DNA of 45,955 nt from JBGSMF01 sp964651475 (lineage in GTDB: Bacteria > Chloroflexota > Anaerolineae > Fen-1058). Both the position numbers and the translations under genes were made by a program. The notes under the pieces are model-generated. The model was given only the letters and a program-made list of their open reading frames with translations, had not been told where the DNA came from and did no database searches. Within the stretch, counting starts at the first letter, position 1, and every line of letters starts with the position of its first letter. Of the stretch, positions 16,781 to 25,317 are shown piece after piece. The stretch is taken from assembly GCA_964651475.1 (NCBI GenBank), contig CAZYXV010000026.1, positions 1-45,955 of the forward strand. Reading direction: 5' to 3'.

Positions 16781-16924
16781 GGTTTTTGAACCGCCACCCC
16801 CTGCCTGCGGCGGGGGCAGGCGACGAAGCGCGCCAAGATTTATATTTGAAATCCTTTGCGGTCTTGGCATCTTTGCGGTGAAAATGTTATTCCCGATAAT
16901 GACTAATAGCGAATCGCGCCCCAG

Positions 16925-16953
16925 TTGCACTTTGAGCAAGCCGCGATTAAAAT
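16925..16953 (+). promoter_or_regulatory. candidate promoter for the NTPase/TPR operon
   Basis: TTGCAC (16925-16930) and TAAAAT (16948-16953) are separated by exactly 17 bases. It is the best promoter-like match in the 487-bp gap before ATG 17268, and would give a leader of about 310 bases that contains the duplicated repeat at 17046-17231. Confidence 0.4.
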
Positions 16954-17045
16954 ATACGGGACGCGGGCGCAAACTGCGGTTTTCTTTTATCAACGAATGG
17001 TATATCTCTCTGTTGGGTGTTAGTCACCGCAGAGGCGCAGAGGCC

Positions 17046-17231
17046 GCAGAGTTATTTCCTGCATGTCTCTGCGTTCTCCGCGTCTCTGCGGTGCAAAAAC
17101 AGCTTACCAACACTTGATAGGGGAACTAGTCCTCTTAGGTGTTGATAGGACAAGTCACCGCCGAGGCAAGGTCGCAGAGTTATTTCCTGCATGTCTCTGC
17201 GTTCTCCGCGTCTCTGCGGTGCAAAAACAGC
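17046..17231. repeat. two direct copies of a 58-bp palindromic repeat in the NTPase leader
   Basis: An identical 58-bp stretch occurs at 17046-17103 and 17174-17231; homology extends some 40 bp further on both sides with mismatches, so the unit is about 100 bp. Each copy contains the arms CACCGC(A/C)GAGGC and GTCTCTGCGGTG, which can fold back on each other. The gap 16781-17267 shows no gene; short open frames that cross it are made of repeat sequence. Confidence 0.85.
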
Positions 17232-17267
17232 CTCTTAACATTTGATAGGCAAAGACAGAAGGTAAGG

Positions 17268-18155
17268 ATGAGCGATCAATTAGCCTGGTTCGTGGACCGC
17301 CTGAAGCAACTGCAGGGCTTTCAAAAGATGGCGCGCGGCGAAACTGAAAAATGCGTCATGGCCATCTGCGCGCCCATCGGCATGGGCAAGACGTGGGTGA
17401 TTCAACGCATGCGCCAGGAGTGCCAGAGCCTGGAACTGCCCACGTTGCACATTGATTTCCGCGACCTCCGCGCGTGGGATTACCTGATGCTGGCGCGCGC
17501 CGCGCGCGACCAGATGGGCGCGCTCTATTTTAACGCGCTCACGCAGACCATCAACGATTGCACCGGCGTCAACATTCAACTGGCCGTCACGCCAGCGGCG
17601 CCCGCGTCCGTCATCGTCGGCGCGCAGGGCGGCACCGTGAGCGACGTGAGCGTGGATGCGTGCGGCGCGATCATTGCCGGCGGCAACGTGATCAAAGACA
17701 ACCACTTTTACGTTCAGGCCGATACCCCCATCGCCCGCCAGGCCATTGAACTCCGCATCACCGACGTTTTCTTTGCCTGCCTGGGGCAGCTTGCGGCAAA
17801 CAAAAAAGCCGTGTTCCTGTTCGACTCTTACGAACAGGTCACCGAAGAGGCCAATCGCTGGCTGTGCGATCAACTGTTGGCGCGGCTGCGCGATAAACGG
17901 CTGGCGCACGTCATCGTCGTGATAGCCGGCACGCGCGTGCCCGAGTTTGGGCCGGAATGGAAGCCCACCCTGGCCACCACCGGCCTCGATCCATTCACCC
18001 AAGACGACGTGCGCGAATATGTGCTGGATAAGCGCGGCCTGGATGGGCTGGACGTGTCCACAGCCTACCGGATGAGCGGCGGCCTGCCGGCCCTGCTCAG
18101 CCAGATGGCCGACCTGGCCTCGGTGGAATCGGGCAAAGACGAGGATTGGATATGA
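17268..18155 (+). CDS. STAND/AAA-like NTPase with inserted Gly/Ala-rich motif
   Basis: A 295-residue P-loop NTPase. Walker A is APIGMGKT (35-42); Walker B-like strand AVFLFDSYE (181-189); a sensor strand VVIAGTR (217-223) follows, and the C-terminus (STAYRMSGGLPALLSQ) matches the GxP region of STAND ATPases. Between Walker A and B, residues 114-143 carry a Gly/Ala/Val motif (core GAIIAGGNVI), then NHFYVQADTPIARQ. ATG 17268 has AAGGTAAGG just upstream. The frame ends at the point where a STAND protein continues into its winged helix, and that part begins the next gene through an ATGA overlap. Together they probably make one split signalling ATPase. The inserted motif is shared with the CHAT protease upstream. 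Confidence 0.8.
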   Translation: MSDQLAWFVDRLKQLQGFQKMARGETEKCVMAICAPIGMGKTWVIQRMRQECQSLELPTLHIDFRDLRAWDYLMLARAARDQMGALYFNALTQTINDCTGVNIQLAVTPAAPASVIVGAQGGTVSDVSVDACGAIIAGGNVIKDNHFYVQADTPIARQAIELRITDVFFACLGQLAANKKAVFLFDSYEQVTEEANRWLCDQLLARLRDKRLAHVIVVIAGTRVPEFGPEWKPTLATTGLDPFTQDDVREYVLDKRGLDGLDVSTAYRMSGGLPALLSQMADLASVESGKDEDWI

Positions 18156-21100
18156 TAGATCAAGTCAGGACCGATGCGCCGCAACCTTCCGTACTGACCA
18201 ATACACTGTTGAGCAAGCTCCCGCCCGTATTGTACCAGGCGCTCAAGCTGGCCGTCATCCCTTACTGGTTTGACGAGCCTCTGCTGGCCGCGCTGCGCGG
18301 CGACGCAGACGCCGATGGGCGAACTGGCAAGATCTTGGAAAAGCTGATCAGTTTTTCGTTTGTCTCGGCAGTGAGCGAGGGACGCTATGCCGTGACGCAA
18401 GATATGCGTACGCTGCTGCGGCTGCGCTGGCTGCCTGACCGGGCCGAATTTTCCGCCGCCAACCTGCGCGCCGCCGAGCACCTGGCAACGCGCGCGGCGG
18501 GGACCAGTGGCCCGGAAGCCGAAGAGTTGGAGCAGGCGCGCGTGTATCACTTGCTGGCGGCGGATGGAGACGCCGGGGTTGCCGCGCTGTGCCAGGTATT
18601 TGACGCTATCGAAGAGACACAACGCAAGGCGCTGGCCGAACGCCTGGTGACCATCGCCGAAGAACAACGCTTATTCCTGCAGCCGGCTCACCAGGCGTGG
18701 CTGGATTATTTCCAGGCGCGCCTTCATCAACTGTATGGACGTTGGGAGGCCAGCCGCCCCGCGCTCGAGCCGATGCTTCAGCGCGACGACTTGCCCTCGC
18801 TGCACGCTCGCGTGCAGCAAGCCGCTGCCGAAACGCTGGTCCACCAGGGACAGTGGGTGCAGGCCATCCAAATGTATAGGCAAGCCGTGGACGACCTGGA
18901 GGAGCAAGACGATCCCAATGCCGCGCTGGTTATGCTCGACCTGGGACAAACCTACGTGGACATGGCCATCAGCATGTGGGGGCAGCGTCATCCACATCCC
19001 CACGTGCGCTCTTTAATCTCGCAGCGCGCGCTCGACCTGGTGGGGGTGCTTGGCCGGCTGCCCATCCTGGCTTACCTGGCGTTGGGATTGGGGCCGGGCG
19101 TGCTGCGCTCCACGCTCAGCCTGGCGCTTCACCTGGATTGGATGATTGCTCGTTTGTTTGTCTACGGCGCGCAATGGTACCGGCGCGGCGGAGCGCGGCT
19201 CGCGGCCTGCGGTCACGTCACAGGGCAGGCCCGGCTGCAAGAGCGTCTGGCGCGGCTGTATCACTCGTTGGGGCATCGCAGCGGCGCGGATGAAATGTAC
19301 CGTCGGCTCCTCGCGCAAACCGATCCACCCCCGGACGAATATCGCCGATCGAGGGCGCAACTGGGACTGGGGCACGTGCTTCTGGATCAAGGCCGCCCCT
19401 CCCGCAGCGCGCCGCTGCTCGAACAGGCGCTGCCGACGTTGGCGGCTTATGACGATGTTCCCCGCCAGGCGCAAGCGCACAATCTGCTGGGACAGGCGCG
19501 CGCTGCCTTGGGCCAGGCCGACGCCGCGCTCGAACACTATGGCCGCGCATTGGCCCTGTACCGCGCCACAGACGACGTAGTGGGCCAGACCAACGTGGCG
19601 CATCAACTGGAGGAATGGGCCGGGTTTCAAGATACCCCCGCCCCCGCCCGCGAGCAAGCGGTCCAAATAGCGGCCGGCGTCACACGCCGCCGCTACCTGG
19701 CGCGTTACACCCACCCCATGCTGGCCGTGTTTCGCACGATGGGGTTATGGCTGCTGGGGATTGTATTCTTCTGCACGGCCTTTTTATCCATCCGGGCAGA
19801 AACTAGCGCCGAGCTGTGGGTGCGCTCGACAATTGCTGTGTCGGCGCTCGGCTCGCCGTCTTCAGCGCAGCCGCCCGTTATCGTGCCGGCCTCGATGCAA
19901 AATCTCCGCCTGAGTGTTGTGCCAGACGTGGCGCTGGCCGGGGCCGCGCTGATCTTGGGCGTCTATACGCTGCTCTATATCGGGCTGGGCGCATATCTCA
20001 TCGCGCGCACGCCGCTGCGCGCGATGCAAGAAGGCCAATCACCCGACCTGATCGCAGACGAGCAGGGGCTGTCGCGCGGACGCCGCGCCATTCCCTGGTT
20101 CAACATCACCAGCCTGTTCAGCATTGACCGCAAGTTGGGCCGCCAGCCTTTGCCATCCTTTTCGCGCACCGTTGTTTTTAGCCCGCACAAGAAAATCGAA
20201 ATTAGCGGCAACACAGGCTGGTACACGGCGCTTGCCGGCCAAATCGCGCGGCGCGCCCCCGGCGCCGCGCGCCACGATCTGGGCTACTCGGTTATCTATA
20301 GCCTGGCCGGGATTGTGTTCATCGCTTCACTCTTGGGATTGGGAATTTTTATGGTGTTAGCCGCCGTGCAGCCCGGCATGCTCGAATATACGCTCAGTCC
20401 CACTCCCTACCCTTTAGCCGATTTGCGCGCGCTCTGCTACGCAGGGTTGCTCGCTGCATTGACGTGGTGGTTGATCGTTGCGCCGCTGCGCGCTGAGGTC
20501 GTGCTCAACCGCTCGCGCGGCGCGTGGCCGTGGGGCGTGCTGGCGGCCGGCCTCGCATTGGCTGGCGCCGCCTGGCTGAGGCTGGACGCGTGGCGGGTTG
20601 AATTTGGCTTGTCGGGCGTGATTCCCGCCGTGTATGCCGTGTGCCTGACGTGGATCGGCGCGTGGGCCGTCCGGCTGCCCGGAAAGCGTTCCCTGGTCAT
20701 ATTGGCCGTGGCGGGACTGATCACCTTGCCGGCCGGCTGGACCATTGCACGCCAGGTGCTCGCCTATCACGCCTTGATGCAAGGTAATGTGTCTAGCCTG
20801 CGCGGCCGCGAATTGCAGGCCGCCAATCCAACCCAGGCCGAGGTGATTTATCGCCGCGCGTTGGATTCGTACACGCGCGCGCTGGCGCTCAATCCGGCGG
20901 ACGCCGCCGCTTACGCCGGGCGCGGCATCGTCTATGGTCAGATGGGGCAGCTGGAAGAGGCGCTGGCCGATTACAGCCGCTCGCTGCAAATCGCCCCGCG
21001 CCAGCCGAGCGTGCTTTCGAACCGCGCCATCATTTACGAAGCGCAGGCCGTCAACGCCAGGCGCAGCGGCGACACAGACGGAATGCAAACGGCATATCAA

Positions 21101-22306
21101 CAAGCCATCACCGATTTGTCGGCGGCTATCGAGCTGGCCCCGCGCGTGACCCGCTATTATGTGCAGCGCGGCATGATTTACCTGGCGATGGGCCAGCCCG
21201 ACGAAGCCCTGGCCGATTTTCAAGCGGCGCAGCAGTTGGCGCCCAATAACCCCGACGCGCTCAACGGGTTGGGCTGGATCAATTACCAGGCGGGCCGCCA
21301 GGCCCTGTTGAATAGTGATCGCACATTGGCCCGGCAAGCGTTCGAGCAAGCGGCGCAAGCATTTCAAGTTGCCGCTGCGCTGGATAGCCAGAATCTAAAC
21401 AATGTGAGCGGCATGGGATGGGCCTATCGCGAACTGGGTGATCTTGATCGTAACCTGGCCAAGACGGAAGAGATACAAGGCAACCTCGTGCAAGCCAATC
21501 AAGCCTGGCAGCAAGCCCTGGAAAATTATGATAAAGTCCGGGCGGCGTTTGAGCGCGCCAGCGAACAATCGCCCGACACGCCCCAGTATCACGTCTCTTA
21601 CGGGCACGCCTTGTGGCTGGTGAGCACGTATTACAATTCTTGCGATCCTGATAAGCAAGCCGTCTCCCCCGCCGAGCGCCAGGCTTATATCGAAATGATT
21701 CGCCAGGCCATTCAAGAAATTGGCGTTGGGATAGCACTGTACGAGCAATCGCCTGGCGCATTGGACCGCAATGTGGCCACGTATTATGCCGAGCAGGCTC
21801 ATCTTTCGTACATCTTGTATCGCTGCAAAGGCGACGACAAGCTGGATCGTTTGAACCAGGCCATCGCCTATTACACCCAGGCCATCGAGGCCAGCCCAGA
21901 CCGCGCGGATTATTATAACTTGCGGGGCCGGCTGACCTACGTGCTGGGTGTGGAAACGTCTGACCGAGAAGCCCAGGCGCGAATATACGAGCAAGCCGTG
22001 CAAGATATGGAGCGAGCCATTCTATCAGCGCCGGACAATATCGAATACGCCACCTGGCTGGGATATGCCGTCCGCGCCGGCGCGTCGAGTTACTTTGAGT
22101 TAGGGCGTTCGCGCCTGAGATCAAATAGAGAGGCGGCTCTTCAGGATTACGTGCGGGGGATCACGCTGGCGCGCAAACTCAACGCCGACGCGCGCCGCGG
22201 CGTGCTGGACACGGCGGTGACGAATTTGGAAAAGCTGGCTGGCACACACCCGGAACTGGACGCCGATATCCAGACGATTATTGAACTGCTTCGGGCTGCC
22301 CAATAA
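18152..22306 (+). CDS. winged-helix, TPR and multi-transmembrane protein, second half of a split STAND system
   Basis: A 1384-residue protein. Residues 20-95 look like the winged helix that follows the NTPase core in STAND proteins (LPPVLYQALKLAVIPYWFDE, GRYAVTQDMRTLL). Residues 130-495 form a first helical TPR-like array. Seven probable membrane helices lie at about 525-550, 592-620, 713-742, 760-780, 795-812, 823-843 and 848-868, with a 100-residue cytoplasmic-type loop between the second and third (DEQGLSRGRRAIPWFNI). Residues 890-1370 are a second array of canonical TPRs such as AYAGRGIVYGQMGQLEEALA. ATG 18152 overlaps the NTPase stop as ATGA. It is probably a membrane-embedded sensor working with the NTPase; the ligand is unknown. 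Confidence 0.8.
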   Translation: MIDQVRTDAPQPSVLTNTLLSKLPPVLYQALKLAVIPYWFDEPLLAALRGDADADGRTGKILEKLISFSFVSAVSEGRYAVTQDMRTLLRLRWLPDRAEFSAANLRAAEHLATRAAGTSGPEAEELEQARVYHLLAADGDAGVAALCQVFDAIEETQRKALAERLVTIAEEQRLFLQPAHQAWLDYFQARLHQLYGRWEASRPALEPMLQRDDLPSLHARVQQAAAETLVHQGQWVQAIQMYRQAVDDLEEQDDPNAALVMLDLGQTYVDMAISMWGQRHPHPHVRSLISQRALDLVGVLGRLPILAYLALGLGPGVLRSTLSLALHLDWMIARLFVYGAQWYRRGGARLAACGHVTGQARLQERLARLYHSLGHRSGADEMYRRLLAQTDPPPDEYRRSRAQLGLGHVLLDQGRPSRSAPLLEQALPTLAAYDDVPRQAQAHNLLGQARAALGQADAALEHYGRALALYRATDDVVGQTNVAHQLEEWAGFQDTPAPAREQAVQIAAGVTRRRYLARYTHPMLAVFRTMGLWLLGIVFFCTAFLSIRAETSAELWVRSTIAVSALGSPSSAQPPVIVPASMQNLRLSVVPDVALAGAALILGVYTLLYIGLGAYLIARTPLRAMQEGQSPDLIADEQGLSRGRRAIPWFNITSLFSIDRKLGRQPLPSFSRTVVFSPHKKIEISGNTGWYTALAGQIARRAPGAARHDLGYSVIYSLAGIVFIASLLGLGIFMVLAAVQPGMLEYTLSPTPYPLADLRALCYAGLLAALTWWLIVAPLRAEVVLNRSRGAWPWGVLAAGLALAGAAWLRLDAWRVEFGLSGVIPAVYAVCLTWIGAWAVRLPGKRSLVILAVAGLITLPAGWTIARQVLAYHALMQGNVSSLRGRELQAANPTQAEVIYRRALDSYTRALALNPADAAAYAGRGIVYGQMGQLEEALADYSRSLQIAPRQPSVLSNRAIIYEAQAVNARRSGDTDGMQTAYQQAITDLSAAIELAPRVTRYYVQRGMIYLAMGQPDEALADFQAAQQLAPNNPDALNGLGWINYQAGRQALLNSDRTLARQAFEQAAQAFQVAAALDSQNLNNVSGMGWAYRELGDLDRNLAKTEEIQGNLVQANQAWQQALENYDKVRAAFERASEQSPDTPQYHVSYGHALWLVSTYYNSCDPDKQAVSPAERQAYIEMIRQAIQEIGVGIALYEQSPGALDRNVATYYAEQAHLSYILYRCKGDDKLDRLNQAIAYYTQAIEASPDRADYYNLRGRLTYVLGVETSDREAQARIYEQAVQDMERAILSAPDNIEYATWLGYAVRAGASSYFELGRSRLRSNREAALQDYVRGITLARKLNADARRGVLDTAVTNLEKLAGTHPELDADIQTIIELLRAAQ

Positions 22307-22324
22307 CCCCTAACTGCCTTGTTC

Positions 22325-22347
22325 CGCCCGCAGTTGAACTGCGGGCG
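22325..22347. terminator. perfect hairpin between convergent genes
   Basis: CGCCCGCAGTT (22325-22335) and AACTGCGGGCG (22337-22347) form an 11-bp perfect stem. It lies 18 bp after the TPR gene and 28 bp before the end of the convergent permease gene, so it could stop both transcripts, although there is no T-run. The flanks GCCCAATAACCCCTAACTGC and GCCCAATAACTCCTAGCTGC are direct repeats, suggesting the hairpin arrived with a small duplication. Confidence 0.45.
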
Positions 22348-22374
22348 AACCGGCAAGAGGCCGCCCAATAACTC

Positions 22375-23196
22375 CTAGCTGCCCGTGCTCTGATAGTGTG
22401 CGCAGCCTATCCGCCAGATACGCAGTGAAAGCACAAACACGCCGCAACACACCAGCGGCGACAGGAAGGGCGCAAACGCCGGCAGATTAAAGGGATTGGG
22501 CTTGTCCAACAGATACAGCGCGGGGAAATAGTTGATAAAAGCCATCGGCAAGATAAAGGTTAAAAGTCGCTGCAGCCATTGTTCGTAAATGCTGAGGGGA
22601 TACGATAAAGCCGCCTGCCCGCCATACGTGAAAATGTTGACGATTTCGGTGGACTTGACCGTCCAAAAACACAAGGTACACCCCGCAATCGAGATGGCTA
22701 AAAAAAAGACCGTTCCCCCCATTATGATGAACGGGACAAATATCGCCTTGATTGCCGTCCACCGCATCCCCGATAACCACAGCCCCAAGCCCAGGCCCAG
22801 CGCCCCTTGCGTGATGCGCCCCAGGCGCCGCAAGGGAAAGAACTCGGTCAGCATTTGAAAGACGATGGGCAAAGGGCGCACCAATAGTTGGTCGAACGAG
22901 CCGCGCTGAACGTAATCGGCAAACACGTCGGCGTCAAAGGCTCCCTGGAGCAGCTCGTGCAATCCAAATGAGGCCGTGACCAGCCCGTATAGCAACGCCA
23001 CCTCCCCAAGCGTCCACCCTCCAAGCGCTTCCGTGTGCGTCATCACGATCCAAATCGCGAGCAGGTCCGTAAAGTTAATCAGGAACGTGCCCAACGTATC
23101 CAGCGCGAACGAGACGCGGTATTGCATCTGCGAGCGGATGCGGCTGAGTATGAGTGTGAAATATAAACGGCCATATTCCTGCATCAATGACATCAT
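22375..23196 (-). CDS. ABC-2 family transporter permease (DUF990 type)
   Basis: A 273-residue membrane protein with about six helices. The N-terminal segment LYFTLILSRIRSQMQYRVSFALDTLGTFLINF and the later GSFDQLLVRPLPIVFQML are characteristic of the ABC-2/DUF990 permease family, exporters that usually work as a pair of permeases with an ATPase encoded alongside. No ATPase or second permease is encoded next to it here, so this copy is an orphan or its partners lie elsewhere. The start is ATG 23196 or the next codon. It is convergent with the TPR gene and divergent from the glycosyltransferase, whose promoter overlaps its 5' end. Confidence 0.8.
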   Translation of the reverse strand: MMSLMQEYGRLYFTLILSRIRSQMQYRVSFALDTLGTFLINFTDLLAIWIVMTHTEALGGWTLGEVALLYGLVTASFGLHELLQGAFDADVFADYVQRGSFDQLLVRPLPIVFQMLTEFFPLRRLGRITQGALGLGLGLWLSGMRWTAIKAIFVPFIIMGGTVFFLAISIAGCTLCFWTVKSTEIVNIFTYGGQAALSYPLSIYEQWLQRLLTFILPMAFINYFPALYLLDKPNPFNLPAFAPFLSPLVCCGVFVLSLRIWRIGCAHYQSTGS

Positions 23197-23219
23197 CGAG
23201 GCGATTTTACCACACTTGC

Positions 23220-23248
23220 TTCACGTTTCACGTTTTACGTGGTACACT
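23220..23248 (+). promoter_or_regulatory. promoter giving a leaderless glycosyltransferase mRNA
   Basis: TTCACG (23220-23225), a 17-base spacer and TACACT (23243-23248) end seven bases before ATG 23256. No Shine-Dalgarno is present upstream, consistent with a leaderless start. Confidence 0.45.
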
Positions 23249-23255
23249 AGGCCGC

Positions 23256-24344
23256 ATGCAAATCGCCCTGGTTCACGACTGGCTCAACCAACTTGGCGGC
23301 GCGGAAGACGTGCTGGAGACGCTGGTGCGCATGTATCCCGCCGCGCCAGTGTACACCTCGATGTACGCGCCCGACCTGATGCCGCCCGCGTACCGGCAAT
23401 GGGATATCCGTGTGACGTGGATGGACAAGCTGCCGGCCATTCATCGCCGCCACCAACCTTATCTGCCGCTGTACGCGCTGGCGTTCGACCGGCTGCGGCT
23501 GGCGGGTTACGACGTGGTGATTTCCAACAAGAGCGGCTTTTGCCACGGCGTGCGCGTGGCGCCCCCCACCTTGCACGTGTGCTATTGCCTCACCCCCACC
23601 CGCTACGTGTGGATGCTAAATAGCTATTTGCAGCGCGAAGGGTTTGGATGGTTCGTCAACGCCGCGCTGCCGGCCGTAATGGCATTGTTGCGCCAGTGGG
23701 ATTACGCCGCCGCGCAGCGCGTGGATCACTTTGTCGCCATCTCGAACGAGGTGCGGGAACGGATCCGCCGCTTTTATCGTCGTGATAGCGTGGTGATTTA
23801 CCCGCCGGTAGACACGTCTCGCTTTCAAGCGGCGGCCAGGCTAGGCGATTTTTACCTGGTGCTTTCGCGCCTCATCCCGTACAAGCGCATTGATTTGGCC
23901 GTGCAGGCGTTCAACGCGTTGGGGCGCCCCCTGGTCATCGCCGGCGACGGGCGCGACCGGGCGCGCTTGCAGGCATTGGCAAAATCCAACGTCACCTTTT
24001 TGGGGCGTGTGAGCGACGAGCAAGCCGCCGATTTGCTGGCGCGCTGCCGGGCCTTTATCTTTCCGGGCGAAGAAGATTTTGGCATCGCGCCGCTGCAAGC
24101 GCAGGCTTCGGGGCGGCCCGTGGTGGCTTATGCGGCCGGCGGCGCGCTCGATACGGTGATAGAAGGCAAGACAGGGGCGCTATTTCGCCAGCCGTCCGCC
24201 GCGTCGCTGGCGCAAGCTGTGCGCGATTTGGATAACGTACCGTTTGACCCGGCGCTGATTCGCGCGCACGCGGAAAAATTTGACGTAAAGATATTCAAAC
24301 GACAGATGCAAGTCTTTGTTCGAGAGAAAATTGCTGCGGGCTAA
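23256..24344 (+). CDS. glycosyltransferase family 4 (WbaZ-type mannosyltransferase-like)
   Basis: A 362-residue GT-B glycosyltransferase. The N-terminal domain begins MQIALVHDWLNQLGGAEDVLE, with YDVVISNKSGFCHG and CYCLTPTRYVW; the C-terminal domain has YLVLSRLIPYKRIDLAVQAF, VIAGDGRDRARL, VTFLGRVSDEQ and the donor-site FPGEEDFGIAPLQAQASG with the E-x7-E signature. The whole pattern fits WbaZ-like mannosyl/galactosyltransferases of cell-surface polysaccharide synthesis. ATG 23256 is chosen because the residues before it are not family-like and the promoter lies seven bases upstream. No other polysaccharide genes adjoin it. Confidence 0.85.
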   Translation: MQIALVHDWLNQLGGAEDVLETLVRMYPAAPVYTSMYAPDLMPPAYRQWDIRVTWMDKLPAIHRRHQPYLPLYALAFDRLRLAGYDVVISNKSGFCHGVRVAPPTLHVCYCLTPTRYVWMLNSYLQREGFGWFVNAALPAVMALLRQWDYAAAQRVDHFVAISNEVRERIRRFYRRDSVVIYPPVDTSRFQAAARLGDFYLVLSRLIPYKRIDLAVQAFNALGRPLVIAGDGRDRARLQALAKSNVTFLGRVSDEQAADLLARCRAFIFPGEEDFGIAPLQAQASGRPVVAYAAGGALDTVIEGKTGALFRQPSAASLAQAVRDLDNVPFDPALIRAHAEKFDVKIFKRQMQVFVREKIAAG

Positions 24345-24363
24345 CTATTATAACTTGACAATG

Positions 24364-24459
24364 TTAGATTAGGTTTTCCCATCCCGCGTAGGAGCGCCTT
24401 CACAGGCGCGACTGGAGCGGCGGTTTCGCGCCCAGAGGGCGCTCCTACGGCGAATCTAA
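24364..24459. repeat. dispersed palindromic element
   Basis: Nested inverted pairs: TTAGATT (24364-24370) with AATCTAA (24453-24459), and CGTAGGAGCGCC (24387-24398) with GGCGCTCCTACG (24438-24449), the latter 12 of 12. It makes up the first third of the 313-bp gap 24345-24657. Confidence 0.75.
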
Positions 24460-24465
24460 TAGGGA

Positions 24466-24582
24466 GTGCTGGCATTGGCATTATCTTTGATGATAATGCT
24501 TGCTATGGGTTACTTGGGCGAATTTATGGGGGCAGTGTTGTGGATGTTTGTAATGAAATTTTTATACCCATATCCATATTGA
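24466..24582 (+). CDS. possible 38-residue membrane peptide
   Basis: A short frame that starts GTG at 24466 after AGGGA (or ATG 24490) and ends TGA at 24580. The product is almost entirely hydrophobic (LALSLMIMLAMGYLGEFMGA) and ends in YPYPY. It lies right after a palindromic element, where a decayed gene end is also possible, and no family is recognised. The rest of the gap to 24657 shows nothing further. Confidence 0.22.
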   Translation: MLALALSLMIMLAMGYLGEFMGAVLWMFVMKFLYPYPY

Positions 24583-24657
24583 GAACCTTGTTGCCAAAAT
24601 TCTCATCCATTGAACCCATAGTCAAGCGGCTGACGAGTTTGCTATGGGGTTATACGG

Positions 24658-25317
24658 ATGAATAACTTGCGAGGCATTATGAACAATACACCCGCTCAAC
24701 GCCTTGCCCTGTGGGCCGATAAACTGCGCGACATTTCGGCAATGGGACTGAGGTTTTGCAAAGATTTCCACGACCGGGAAGGCTTTCAACAGGTGCAAGA
24801 TGTTGCCATCGAAATGCTGGCTTTTGCCGTGGACGAGCCGCTCGAACAGGTGGAGCCTTTGCGCGCGCCCATCTTTGGCCGCCCCACGCCATTCGCGGTG
24901 GGCGACGCCGCCGTCATTGACGACGCCGGCAACATTTTGCTCATTCAACGCGCCGACAATCAGTTGTGGGCCATGCCCGGCGGCGCTCTGGCGGTGGGCG
25001 AAACGCCCGCCGAGGGCGTGGTGCGCGAAGCGTTTGAAGAAACCGGCGTGCGCTGCGAGCCGGTCGCGCTGGTCGGCGTATACGATTCGCGGCTGTGCGG
25101 CACGCCGACGCGCCACCAGTTGTATCAATTTGTGTTTTTGTGCAAACCTCTGGGGCCGGCGGCAAGCACACCGACCCACGCCATCGAAGTGCTCAATGCG
25201 GGCTGGTTTGCCGAGCACGCCCTGCCCCCTCTCGATCCGGGGCACCAGTCGCGCATTCCACACGCCTTTCGGGCCTGGCGCGGCGACGCTCGCGCCTATT
25301 TTGACGGCCAGCCGTGA
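24658..25317 (+). CDS. NUDIX hydrolase with N-terminal Nudix_hydro_N domain
   Basis: A 219-residue NUDIX protein. Residues 12-70 match the helical Nudix_hydro_N domain (LALWADKLRDISAMGL, FHDREGFQQVQDVAIEMLA), and the NUDIX box is intact as GGALAVGETPAEGVVREAFE followed by ETG, containing the metal-binding REAFEE residues. Proteins of this layout hydrolyse nucleoside diphosphate derivatives such as ADP-ribose or sugar nucleotides. ATG 24658 has a second ATG at 24679 in frame; neither has a strong ribosome site. The stop overlaps the next start as GTGA, so the membrane glycosyltransferase downstream is translationally coupled. Confidence 0.85.
   Translation: MNNLRGIMNNTPAQRLALWADKLRDISAMGLRFCKDFHDREGFQQVQDVAIEMLAFAVDEPLEQVEPLRAPIFGRPTPFAVGDAAVIDDAGNILLIQRADNQLWAMPGGALAVGETPAEGVVREAFEETGVRCEPVALVGVYDSRLCGTPTRHQLYQFVFLCKPLGPAASTPTHAIEVLNAGWFAEHALPPLDPGHQSRIPHAFRAWRGDARAYFDGQP

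Noticed and set aside
16878..17117. Plus-strand frame in the gap before the NTPase
   Set aside because: Its second half is dispersed repeat sequence, and it shows no coding features.
16781..17267. Possible riboswitch in the NTPase leader
   Set aside because: The only structured parts are duplicate palindromic repeats; no conserved riboswitch core is recognisable and the operon gives no metabolite link.
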